Shown in pieces: positions 1-7,850 of a stretch of DNA of 64,000 bases; the first letter of the stretch is position 1, and every line of letters starts with the position of its first letter. Source of the DNA: Chondrocystis sp. NIES-4102 (GTDB taxonomy: Bacteria; Cyanobacteriota; Cyanobacteriia; Cyanobacteriales; Xenococcaceae); contig AP018281.1 of NCBI GenBank assembly GCA_002368355.1, positions 4,092,001 to 4,156,000 of the forward strand, in the 5' to 3' direction. The position numbers and the translations under genes were made by a program. The notes beneath the pieces were generated by a model, which was given only the letters and a program-made list of their open reading frames with translations, was not told the DNA's origin and ran no database searches.

Positions 1-266
1 AACAGCTAGAACCCGAACCAGGAGATATGCTGAAAAATAGAGAAGTAGTATTTGAAAAAGCCGAGGAAATGGCAGAGAAATATCGTCAGAAACTACTCGC
101 AGAGGCTGAAGGATTAACGTTAGATGAAGATATTCCATCAGCAACAGAAGAGATAGAAGAGTCAGAAGAAGTTGTTACTGAAGATACCGCAGTAACCGAA
201 GCAGAAGAAGAACAAGAAGAAGTTGATTCTGAAGGTGAAATGGTAGGAGCAGGAGCAGAAGAGTAA
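1..266 (+). CDS. rpsA: 30S ribosomal protein S1, C-terminal end (partial)
   Basis: Only the 3' end is in the window; the frame is open from base 3 and begins QLEPEPGDML before an internal Met. The stretch LEPEPGDMLKNREVVFEKAE followed by a helical segment and a long Glu-rich tail is how cyanobacterial S1 proteins end, after their S1 RNA-binding repeats. S1 helps 30S subunits bind mRNA. No S1 repeat is visible here, so the call rests on the conserved linker and acidic tail. A strong terminator follows within 30 bases of the stop, marking the end of the transcript. Confidence 0.75.
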   Translation, partial: QLEPEPGDMLKNREVVFEKAEEMAEKYRQKLLAEAEGLTLDEDIPSATEEIEESEEVVTEDTAVTEAEEEQEEVDSEGEMVGAGAEE

Positions 267-291
267 AAATAAACTCAGTGTTAAATATTAA

Positions 292-318
292 GGGAGGAGA
301 ATTTTCCTCTCTTTTTTT
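292..318 (+). terminator. Rho-independent terminator after rpsA
   Basis: A 7-bp stem (292-298 with 305-311, core GAGGA/TCCTC, one G-T pair) with a 6-nt loop runs straight into seven T residues. It ends the ribosomal protein transcript and argues that the next gene does not begin before about 330. Confidence 0.8.
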
Positions 319-346
319 ATTAATTATTAGTTACAGGAGAAAAACT

Positions 347-1087
347 TTGCCAGTTGCGATCGCTTGTCACCATCTTCAATTCTCTAATATCAGTGCAATT
401 ATTTTTGATAAAGATGGCACTTTGGAGGATTCTTTAAAATTCTGGCGAGAAGTGGGAATGCAAAGAGCGCGCCTAATTGATGCTCAAATACCAGGAATAG
501 GAGAGCCATTGTTAATGGCATTTGGAATACAAGATAATACCATAGATTCTCAAGGGTTAATGGCATTAGGTAGCCGTCTGGAAAATGAAATTGCAGCAGC
601 AGCTTACATTGCTGAGACAGGTAGAAGTTGGTATGAAGCTAAAAAAATTGCTCAGGCAGCTTTTGCTGAGGTAAATCAATCCCCATATTTATCCAAAACT
701 CCTACATCCGCACCCCTATTTCCAGAAGTTAAAGTTACTTTAAATAATTTAGTTAATGCAGGATTAAAGTTAGGAATTTTATCTGCCGACTCTAGTGCTG
801 GGGTTCAAGACTTTGTAGTAAGTCATCAATTACAAGAATATATTCAGCTAAGTATGGGAGTAGATGATCAAATTAGTAAACCAGATCCGCAATTACTTAT
901 ACAAGCTTGCCAAACTTTGCAAGTACCTCTAAATCAGACATTAATGGTAGGTGATGGAATTAATGATATGATTATGGCAAAAAAGGCTAAAGTAGCAGGA
1001 GCAATTGGTATTTGTCGTCAAAAAAATAGCCTACTTCCTCAAGCAGATGTTCAAATTGCCAGTTTAGCGGAAATTCAAGTTTTGTAA
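347..1087 (+). CDS. HAD-superfamily phosphatase
   Basis: Predicted HAD hydrolase of about 246 residues. Motif I is FDKDGTLEDS with the nucleophilic and acid/base aspartates, a Lys lies in SKPDP, and the metal-binding motif is VGDGINDMIMAKKA. The helical segment between motif I and the later motifs is a C1-type cap, as in phosphoglycolate phosphatase-like enzymes. Substrate cannot be told from sequence. I chose the TTG at 347 because AGGAGA lies about 6 bases upstream; the longer frame from 278 would have to read through the terminator hairpin of the previous gene. Confidence 0.8.
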   Translation: MPVAIACHHLQFSNISAIIFDKDGTLEDSLKFWREVGMQRARLIDAQIPGIGEPLLMAFGIQDNTIDSQGLMALGSRLENEIAAAAYIAETGRSWYEAKKIAQAAFAEVNQSPYLSKTPTSAPLFPEVKVTLNNLVNAGLKLGILSADSSAGVQDFVVSHQLQEYIQLSMGVDDQISKPDPQLLIQACQTLQVPLNQTLMVGDGINDMIMAKKAKVAGAIGICRQKNSLLPQADVQIASLAEIQVL

Positions 1088-1182
1088 TAAAGGAGACAAA
1101 CCTGTATTATATACTCTGATGCTCCGATGTTTAGGTTAAAATCTGGCATTAACGCTAAAATCTCACAGGGGAATATATAGAA

Positions 1183-2436
1183 TTGTCTCGTAACTACTTA
1201 TTTACCTCCGAATCGGTCACAGAAGGTCATCCTGACAAAATTTGTGACCAAATCTCCGATACTATCTTAGATGCTTTACTGTCTCAAGATCCTCTTAGTC
1301 GCGTTGCTGCCGAAGTTGTAGTTAACACGGGCTTAGTTTTGGTTACAGGAGAAATTACGACTAAAGCTCAAGTCAATTATGTAGATCTAGTTAGAAAGAA
1401 AATTGCCGAAATAGGCTATACTAATGCTGAAAATGGATTTTCCGCCAATAGTTGTTCAGTATTAATCGCCTTAGATGAACAATCTTCAGACATTGCTCAA
1501 GGTGTTACTTCTGCTCAAGAGCAAAGAGAATCATTAAGTGATGACGAGTTAGATAAAATTGGGGCTGGTGATCAAGGCATTATGTTTGGATATGCCTGTA
1601 ATGAAACTCCAGAGTTGATGCCTATGCCTATCAGTTTGGCTCACCGTATGTCTCGTCGTTTAGCACAAGTCCGAAAACAAGGGGAGCTATCTTATTTGCG
1701 CCCTGATGGGAAAACTCAAGTTTCGGTGCAATATGAAAATGGTAAGCCCGTTGGTATCGATACTATTTTGATTTCTACGCAGCACACAGAAACAATTGGT
1801 GATATTTCTGAAGGTAGTGCTGTACAGAAGAAGATTAAAGATGACCTTTGGTCTGCTGTAGTTCAACCTATATTTGCTGATCTAGATTTAAAGCCTGGTG
1901 ATCATACTCGCTTTTTGGTAAATCCTACAGGTAAATTTGTGATTGGTGGACCTCAAGGTGATTCTGGACTAACTGGTCGCAAAATCATTGTAGATACTTA
2001 TGGTGGTTATTCCCGTCATGGTGGTGGTGCTTTTTCTGGCAAAGATCCTACTAAAGTAGACCGCAGTGCATCTTATGCTTGTAGGTATGTTGCCAATAAT
2101 ATTGTAGCTGCTGGTTTGGCAGATAAATGTGAAGTTCAAGTTAGTTATGCCATAGGGGTTGCTAGACCTGTCAGTGTTTTTATTGAAACATTTGGCACTG
2201 CAAAAATAGCCGAAGAAAAACTTTTGCAATTAGTGCTAGAACATTTTGAATTGCGTCCTGCGGGGATTATTCAAACTCTTAACCTGAGAAATATTCCCCA
2301 ACAAAGGGGTGGTCGTTTTTATCAAGATGTGGCAGCCTATGGACATTTTGGTAGAAATGATTTGGATTTGCCCTGGGAGAAAATAGATAAAAAGCAATTG
2401 TTGCAAGAGTATTTACTCTCTTCTAGTGCAGTTTAA
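1183..2436 (+). CDS. metK: S-adenosylmethionine synthase (MetK)
   Basis: Full-length 417-residue methionine adenosyltransferase, which makes S-adenosylmethionine from methionine and ATP in the cytosol. The N-terminus [20 protein letters not shown] holds the ATP-binding His and metal-binding Asp. [12 protein letters not shown] is the signature hexapeptide region, and [16 protein letters not shown] is the second signature. Start is a TTG with GGGGAA about 10 bases upstream; the protein then reads [10 protein letters not shown], as expected for the family, so there is no missing N-terminus. A hairpin terminator follows. No SAM riboswitch was recognised in the 95-base leader. Confidence 0.97.
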   Translation: MSRNYLFTSESVTEGHPDKICDQISDTILDALLSQDPLSRVAAEVVVNTGLVLVTGEITTKAQVNYVDLVRKKIAEIGYTNAENGFSANSCSVLIALDEQSSDIAQGVTSAQEQRESLSDDELDKIGAGDQGIMFGYACNETPELMPMPISLAHRMSRRLAQVRKQGELSYLRPDGKTQVSVQYENGKPVGIDTILISTQHTETIGDISEGSAVQKKIKDDLWSAVVQPIFADLDLKPGDHTRFLVNPTGKFVIGGPQGDSGLTGRKIIVDTYGGYSRHGGGAFSGKDPTKVDRSASYACRYVANNIVAAGLADKCEVQVSYAIGVARPVSVFIETFGTAKIAEEKLLQLVLEHFELRPAGIIQTLNLRNIPQQRGGRFYQDVAAYGHFGRNDLDLPWEKIDKKQLLQEYLLSSSAV

Positions 2437-2473
2437 AATCCTTTGTTTTAAATGTTAGTTTTAGGGTTTTGAG

Positions 2474-2503
2474 GGAGTTTAGTTTAACTAAGCTCCTTTA
2501 TTA
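2474..2503 (+). terminator. Terminator hairpin after metK
   Basis: Inverted repeat GGAG-N-TTAGTT / AACTAA-N-CTCC around a 1-base loop (2474-2496), followed by the T-rich tail TTTATTATT. Confidence 0.65.
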
Positions 2504-2713
2504 TTGAGGGATTTAAGGTGTTGCTGGTTTAAAGATAATAATTTTACCTTTCAGGCATTGCGATCGCTCTTGGTCAAATTTAACTAAAAGTAAGTAACTT
2601 GGTAAGAATAGCTAACTTTCACTCAATCATATTGATAAACTAACTATATTAAAAGTGACAGCAGACTATGCTTTAATTTACAGGGTTAAGCTCTTAAAGA
2701 TAAATTTTTAAAT

Positions 2714-3352
2714 ATGCTTTTTCTTCAATCATTAAACTCCTTTTTTAATAGACATAACAATCCTTTGAAATTCCAACTCAACCATTGCATTAAGATTAAA
2801 TATTTAATCAGCCAATTTTTGGTTTTGAGTTTATTTTTAATAGTTAGCATTTTTCCTTACTGGACATCTTCTGCCTTAGCAAGTATCAATGACGATCGCT
2901 ATGAGGGAAATATTTTTATTTTGTTTGGAGGGAATGGTTCATTAGTTCCACCTCGGATGAATTTACCTACTGCTCTTAAACGAGGTAAGCCAGCTATACT
3001 AGTATTTTATGTCGATGATAGTAGTGATTGTAAGCAATTTTCTAGTTTGGTTACTCGTATCCAAGAATTTTATGGACGAGCAGCTAGTATTATTCCCGTC
3101 ACTGTCGATTCCTTTGTCGAGCAAGCTGAATATACTCCTGAAGATCCAGCATACTATTATAATGGCGTTGTGCCAGAAACCGTTATTTTAGATCAACAAG
3201 GTAAAGTGGTTTATGACGGTAGAGGACAAGTTGCTTTTGAAGAAATAGATGATGCTTTACGACAAGTTTTTGACCTACTCCCACGTTCAGAATCTGTAGT
3301 TTTAAAACGTCGTTCATTTAATGAGTTTAATTCAGAATTAACTCAGGAATAA
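2714..3352 (+). CDS. Thioredoxin-like thylakoid protein, possible PSI accumulation factor
   Basis: 212 residues. An N-terminal hydrophobic segment (about 28-55, FLVLSLFLIVSIFPYW then ALAS) looks like a signal anchor or cleavable signal. The rest resembles a thioredoxin fold: KPAILVFYVDDSSDCKQFSS in the position of the active-site helix, and VPETVILDQQGKVVYDGRG matching the cis-Pro region and final strands. It has only one Cys and no CxxC, so it is unlikely to be a disulphide reductase. The architecture matches the cyanobacterial family annotated as thylakoid photosystem I accumulation factor (Tpa1-type); this assignment is from memory. A terminator follows. Confidence 0.6.
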   Translation: MLFLQSLNSFFNRHNNPLKFQLNHCIKIKYLISQFLVLSLFLIVSIFPYWTSSALASINDDRYEGNIFILFGGNGSLVPPRMNLPTALKRGKPAILVFYVDDSSDCKQFSSLVTRIQEFYGRAASIIPVTVDSFVEQAEYTPEDPAYYYNGVVPETVILDQQGKVVYDGRGQVAFEEIDDALRQVFDLLPRSESVVLKRRSFNEFNSELTQE

Positions 3353-3366
3353 AGTATTGCTAAATT

Positions 3367-3395
3367 TACCCTCAAAATCTGGGGGTAGACTTTTT
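3367..3395 (+). terminator. Terminator after the thioredoxin-like gene
   Basis: Seven-pair stem TACCCTC / GGGGGTA (3367-3373 with 3381-3387, one G-T pair), 7-nt loop, then GAC and a run of five T. Confidence 0.7.
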
Positions 3396-3507
3396 ACCTA
3401 GCTTTTATTAAAGTAAGTTAAATTAAAGTTAAATTTGGCTTAAGGAACTGTAAGCTTAAGCATGAATTTTGCATACTCAGTATTTTCTCGGCAGCTATAT
3501 AATCAGA

Positions 3508-4191
3508 GTGAACATATTTGATTATTCAATTCTTAATTTTTTTAATCACTTAGCAAAGCAATCAGCACAGTTCAATAATTTGGTGTTCGTTGTTAGTGAA
3601 AATGCCTTATTAAAAGGTGGTCTGATCGTTGCGCTACTTTGCTGGGCTTGGTTTGAAAAAACTAACCTCAAAACCTTACAAAGAAATCGAGAACATATTT
3701 TAATTACAGTTATAGCTAGTGCGGTGGCTATTATTGCTGCGAGATTACTAGCTTTATTACTGCCTTTTCGGTTAAGACCAGTGCATAATCCGAAAATTTT
3801 TTTAGAATTTCCTTTAGAAAAAGAATTTTTAGAAGGATGGAGTTCTTTCCCCAGTGATCATGCTATTCTATTTTTCACCCTAGCTACTGGTTTGTGTTTT
3901 GTTTCCCATACTTTAGGGAGAATTGCGCTCGCTCACGCTATTTTTGTGATTTCTCTTCCTAGAATTTATTTAGGACTACATTATCCTACCGACATTATAG
4001 TTGGAGCATTGATTGGAGTCGGTGTAGCTGTTTTTTTCAATAGAAAGCAAGTTAGAATTAAAATTCTTAAAATACCTTTGATTTTATTAGATACCAATCC
4101 CAGCTTATTTTACAGTATGTTGTTTCTGGTCGTTTTTGAAATTGCCGAAATGTTTAATAGTGTGCGTAATCTAGCAAGGGTAATATTTTAA
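3508..4191 (+). CDS. PAP2-family membrane phosphatase
   Basis: About 227 residues with several membrane helices. The three motifs of the type-2 phosphatidic acid phosphatase family are visible: LPFRLRP (C1), PSDHA (C2, first catalytic His) and RIYLGLHYPTD (C3, second catalytic His and Asp). Family members dephosphorylate lipid pyrophosphates or phosphatidate at the membrane; undecaprenyl-pyrophosphate phosphatase activity is possible but not proven. I chose GTG 3508, giving MNIFDYSILNFFNHLA, the usual N-terminal helix; a longer TTG start at 3469 is also open. No strong ribosome-binding site is seen for either. Confidence 0.8.
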   Translation: MNIFDYSILNFFNHLAKQSAQFNNLVFVVSENALLKGGLIVALLCWAWFEKTNLKTLQRNREHILITVIASAVAIIAARLLALLLPFRLRPVHNPKIFLEFPLEKEFLEGWSSFPSDHAILFFTLATGLCFVSHTLGRIALAHAIFVISLPRIYLGLHYPTDIIVGALIGVGVAVFFNRKQVRIKILKIPLILLDTNPSLFYSMLFLVVFEIAEMFNSVRNLARVIF

Positions 4192-4258
4192 AAGGTTTTA
4201 GTTTAACCAAAGCAATTTTTCCTTCAAACTCAACGTTTAAGCAATTTCCACTAATATA

Positions 4259-5077
4259 TTACGATCTTGCGGGTAATATACATTCGACCAGTGGCTTAAA
4301 TTGGGGTATTAATTCTGAACGACAAATTCCTAAACTAGGAATAGCAACATTACCATAGTCTTTTCCAGGTTGAAGTGGAAAAAGTAAATCATCTTCGAGA
4401 AAAACAAATTCTCCTCCAGCAGCTTTGAGAATTACCCAAACCGCAGCTATATCCCAAATCTTAGGTGTTGCTTCTACTCCACCAATAGCAATACCCGCAG
4501 CTACCAAGAGTAAATTATAACTGGCAACGCCGATCATTCTAATTTTACAAGGGAAGGGATGAGAAAAAATAGCTAGACTACGAGCGCAAAGATTGAATAG
4601 TTGGCTACCACTAGGATCATCTTGACTAGTATGTATTGGTTGCTGATTAAGATAAGATCCTTCATACCCTGATAACCCAGACTCGCCATACCAGTATCCA
4701 TGAAAAGTTTGCTTTAAAGGTGGTATGTAAATAAACCCAAATACAGGTGTTCCTTTATATAATAAGCCCAAAGAAATTGCCCAGATAGGTACACCACGAG
4801 TAAAATTAGTTGTTCCATCTATTGGATCTATAATCCAACACCAATCATTTTCAGGCAAAATATGAATTGTTTCTTCGCTCAATACACCATGAGTGGGAAA
4901 AGTATCTGCGATCGCTTGACGAATTTGTTGATCAGACCATTTATCCGCTTGCGTAACTAAACTACCATCTTCTTTTTGACTCGCCTGAATCTTTCCAAAT
5001 TCTTGCATTAGGCGATCGCTTACTCTTTCAGTAGTTTCAATAGAAAATTTTAATACCTGATCCCAAAATTCATTCAT
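4259..5077 (-). CDS. Inositol monophosphatase family protein
   Basis: 272-residue Li-sensitive phosphatase fold. Metal-binding motifs are SEET (about 67-70), DPIDGTTNF (84-92) and WDIAAVWVILKAAGG near the C-terminus. Such proteins hydrolyse inositol phosphate, fructose-1,6-bisphosphate, histidinol phosphate or 3'-phosphoadenosine phosphate; the sequence alone does not choose among them. The start ATG lies 20 bases after the stop of the small membrane-protein gene upstream, so the two are probably co-transcribed leftward. Confidence 0.88.
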   Translation of the reverse strand: MNEFWDQVLKFSIETTERVSDRLMQEFGKIQASQKEDGSLVTQADKWSDQQIRQAIADTFPTHGVLSEETIHILPENDWCWIIDPIDGTTNFTRGVPIWAISLGLLYKGTPVFGFIYIPPLKQTFHGYWYGESGLSGYEGSYLNQQPIHTSQDDPSGSQLFNLCARSLAIFSHPFPCKIRMIGVASYNLLLVAAGIAIGGVEATPKIWDIAAVWVILKAAGGEFVFLEDDLLFPLQPGKDYGNVAIPSLGICRSELIPQFKPLVECILPARS

Positions 5078-5097
5078 AGTTACAATAATTTTATTAA

Positions 5098-5337
5098 TTA
5101 GTTTAAAGAGCTTCTGCGAGTTTTTGCCTGACGAGCTAATAATAATGGGACAAACCAGCCTAATATCATCCCTATACTACTAAAAGAAGCAAGTAATACA
5201 CCGATAGGCATCTTAATAGATTCAAACATTAAAAATTTGAGGGAAACATCTTGAATATTTTGAATCGAAAATATAGCAATTCCTATTACCCAAGTGGCTA
5301 TTATTAAGGAATTAATTAGGTTAAGCAACGCTTTCAT
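5098..5337 (-). CDS. Small LapA-like (DUF1049) membrane protein
   Basis: 79 residues with two hydrophobic helices (about 9-28 and 43-67) joined by a short loop, and a basic C-terminus RQAKTRRSSLN. FSIQNIQDVSLKFLMFE followed by PIGVLLASFSSIGMILGW is the pattern of lipopolysaccharide assembly protein A domain (DUF1049) proteins, which sit in the inner membrane. First gene of a probable two-gene unit with the IMPase-family gene. Confidence 0.65.
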   Translation of the reverse strand: MKALLNLINSLIIATWVIGIAIFSIQNIQDVSLKFLMFESIKMPIGVLLASFSSIGMILGWFVPLLLARQAKTRRSSLN

Positions 5338-5699
5338 ATAGAATCTACAGTTAAATTATTAAAGTTATTAAGTATATTCCACTTTACAATGTTTTTCCAA
5401 TCTGTGGAATACACATTGTCTATGTTTTTAATTTTATAATTACTATTTGTCTAAAGTTATTCTCAATAAAAATAACGTACTATCTTTATATCCCAAGATA
5501 GAGCAATAACAATAGCATTCATATTTATACTATTCTATATAGACATATTAAATAATCAATATATTTTAAAATTCCAAGTGTTACAATGTTAATTTTATAA
5601 ATCCAATAATTCACCAAAATTTGCTTAATTATACTGTGAATTAGATATTATAATATCTAAAATTATGAATAATGACTTGGTATTTGGAGATAAAAAGAA
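5338..5699. other. Gene-free AT-rich spacer
   Basis: About 360 bases between divergent genes. Very AT-rich; it must carry the promoters for the leftward LapA-like/IMPase unit and the rightward DUF2294 gene. I see no open frame, strong hairpin or repeat. Confidence 0.6.
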
Positions 5700-6095
5700 A
5701 TGACTGAAAACCTACCAACACGCGGACAAGTAGAAAGAGATTTATCACAGAAAATTCAAGCTTTTTATCGTAATTATTTAAAGCATCCACCTTCCAAGGT
5801 AACTTGTCAATTATTTAGTGAAAAGTTAGCCATAATTATTGAAGATTCTATTACTAGTGCGGAGCAGATACTAATTAATCAGGGTAACGAAAATTTGGCT
5901 AAGGAAATTCGTTCTCATTTGGATGATGCTATTCAACCTGAGCTTAAAGATTTGATTGAAGAAGTTTTACAGGTAAAAGTTAGTGACTTATTAAGTGATG
6001 CTACTTTAGAAACTGGTCGTACAGGAATTATTATTGTTCTAGAAAGCTCCCCTAAATTAAAGAATCACAGTTCTAAAGATAAAAATAAAAAATAA
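5700..6095 (+). CDS. DUF2294 domain-containing protein
   Basis: 131 residues. The pattern TRGQVERDLSQKIQAFYRNY, then LIIxxxGxxxxAE-like helices and an ending around GRTGIIIVLE, is that of the DUF2294 family (small cytosolic proteins of unknown function in cyanobacteria and Bacillus). No signal peptide. The tail after LESSP is Lys-rich and probably disordered. ATG is preceded by GGAGATAAAAAGAA, a good ribosome-binding site. Confidence 0.75.
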   Translation: MTENLPTRGQVERDLSQKIQAFYRNYLKHPPSKVTCQLFSEKLAIIIEDSITSAEQILINQGNENLAKEIRSHLDDAIQPELKDLIEEVLQVKVSDLLSDATLETGRTGIIIVLESSPKLKNHSSKDKNKK

Positions 6096-6226
6096 TTCTA
6101 GGATACGATTAATTTAACAGCACTAATTTTAAATTTATAAATAAATTAAATACTGTTTATATACCACTGTAAACAAAATATTCTTGTATTTGATTATAAA
6201 AAATAACAAGCTTGCAACTAGCCTAA

Positions 6227-6646
6227 TTAACAATGCTCATAACTCAAAAAATATTTAAGTTTACTTTCTAATTCTTGAATTAAAAAAGGTTTACAAATAT
6301 AATCAGCACATCCAGCAGCCATAATTGCTGTTTGTTGTTCTGGAAAAGCCAATCCTGTTACTGCTATAACTGGAATATGACTAGTGATTGGATTAGTTTT
6401 AAGTAAACGGGTTATTTCTAAACCATTTATTTCTGGCATTACCATATCCAGTAAAATTAAATCTGGTGATTTCTCGATAGCTAAATCTATAGCTTGTTTA
6501 CCACTTAAAGAAACTATATGTTTCAACTTTAAGTTATCAAGTATACAGCTTACAAAAAAAAGATTATCCTGATCGTCATCTACCACTAAAGTTAGAGAAA
6601 GACTTTTAGGTAGTTTTCGTTGTAGTTGGACGTTACAGCTATTCAA
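6227..6646 (-). CDS. Single-domain response regulator (CheY-like)
   Basis: 139 residues, all one receiver domain: acidic pair VVDDDQDN, phosphoacceptor Asp in LILLDMVMPE, Thr in AVTGLA and Lys in CKPF. There is no output domain, so it must act by protein contact or phosphotransfer. Start is TTG, reading MNSCNVQLQRKLPKSLSLTLVVDDD. It is the leftmost gene of a signalling island reaching 13.1 kb. Cognate kinase unknown; the ethylene-receptor-like kinase nearby is a candidate by position only. Confidence 0.88.
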   Translation of the reverse strand: MNSCNVQLQRKLPKSLSLTLVVDDDQDNLFFVSCILDNLKLKHIVSLSGKQAIDLAIEKSPDLILLDMVMPEINGLEITRLLKTNPITSHIPVIAVTGLAFPEQQTAIMAAGCADYICKPFLIQELESKLKYFLSYEHC

Positions 6647-6934
6647 TGTTTTACCGAGCTTAATTGTTAATTAATAACTTAAAGCCTTTGTCCAGTGGTC
6701 TAGTTTACAGCACCAATCCAAAAGGGTTTAATGTACAGCCTAGGTAAAAACTCCTTATTTATCTTAAATAAAGCGAGCCAGAGTTAAGCTAGTGTATTAG
6801 TATTAATTTAATAATACTTAATTTTAATACATATTTAATTATGGAGTCAAATAAAGTTAATTATTGACAAAAGTATATTGTATTAATCAATTATTAAAGT
6901 ACATTCTATTATTAAAGAATATTTTCTTAATAAA

Positions 6935-7681
6935 TTATTTAACTAATCCAGCCCGTAAAGCTCTAACAGCAGCTTGAGTACGATCATCAGCACAAAGCTT
7001 ATTCAAAATATGACAGACATGGGTTTTCACTGTACCAACGGTAATATATAACTTTTCTGCAATTTCAGCATTGCTACAACCGCCGACAATCAATTCCAAG
7101 ACTTCCAATTCTCTTTCAGTTAGAGGATAAGTTTCTAACAACTGCTGATATTCCTCACCTACTGCGGTGATCGATTGAGTATCATTAAGATCATCAGGGG
7201 TATCACTATTAGTTTCGCTGGTGGGTTGAGCAATAACTTTAGTTTTACGAGCTTGTTTTAAGACTATGCGAGCGATCGCGGGATCAATCCAAGCATTTCC
7301 TTCATAGGTGTTGCGAATTGCCTGTACTAAATTATCCATGCTAACGTCTTTTAAGCTATAAGAATCTGCACCCGCAGCAAAAGCAGCCATCACTGAGTCT
7401 TCGCTACTGTGCATAGTCAGCATTAAAATTTTAGTTTTAAAATCTATATTTTCTAGTTCGTGTTGTTTAATTTTTTGAGTAATCTCAATGCCATCGATAT
7501 CAGGTAAACCTATATCTACTAAAGCCACATCAGGTTGATGGGTTTTAATTTTTTCCAGTCCATCTTTGCCATTAGCAGCATTATCGACAATATCAATATC
7601 TGGATATTGTTTGAGAGCAGCACACAAACCGATACGACTAAGATCGTGATCTTCAATTAAAACAACACTAATTTTATTCAT
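6935..7681 (-). CDS. NarL/LuxR-family response regulator
   Basis: 248 residues. An N-terminal receiver (VVLIEDHDLSRIG; phosphoacceptor in VALVDIGLPDIDG; TMHS; KDVS in place of KP) is joined by a Ser/Thr/Asp-rich linker (about 155-180) to a C-terminal LuxR helix-turn-helix, TERELEVLELIVGGCSNAEI then VGTVKTHVCHILNKL. Likely a DNA-binding transcription factor. It is transcribed divergently from the sensor kinase that starts near 7851, so the 170-base spacer could hold its own operator. Confidence 0.92.
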   Translation of the reverse strand: MNKISVVLIEDHDLSRIGLCAALKQYPDIDIVDNAANGKDGLEKIKTHQPDVALVDIGLPDIDGIEITQKIKQHELENIDFKTKILMLTMHSSEDSVMAAFAAGADSYSLKDVSMDNLVQAIRNTYEGNAWIDPAIARIVLKQARKTKVIAQPTSETNSDTPDDLNDTQSITAVGEEYQQLLETYPLTERELEVLELIVGGCSNAEIAEKLYITVGTVKTHVCHILNKLCADDRTQAAVRALRAGLVK

Positions 7682-7850
7682 CGATTATGGATAAATTAAA
7701 TATTTTTAATAACAGGGTTATAACTATTTTATTCCTAGACTGTCTAATATATTTTTAGCAATTCCATCATCCCCAAGATGTATATCTTTTGGTATAAGCT
7801 GCGATTAGGATTTAAGATCGAAGGCAATAGTTTAATTGCCTGTATATACA

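Noticed and set aside
278-346. Longer N-terminus for the HAD phosphatase
   Set aside because: It would read through the rpsA terminator hairpin and has no ribosome-binding site; TTG 347 has AGGAGA just upstream.
1088-1182. SAM riboswitch before metK
   Set aside because: The 95-base leader shows none of the conserved SAM-I, SAM-II or SAM-IV elements I can recognise.
1969-2229. Open frame antisense to metK
   Set aside because: It lies wholly within a strongly conserved gene and its product resembles no protein; it is a by-product of metK codon use.
6384-6572. Short open frame antisense to the single-domain response regulator
   Set aside because: Overlaps a clear receiver gene, and its product has no recognisable features.
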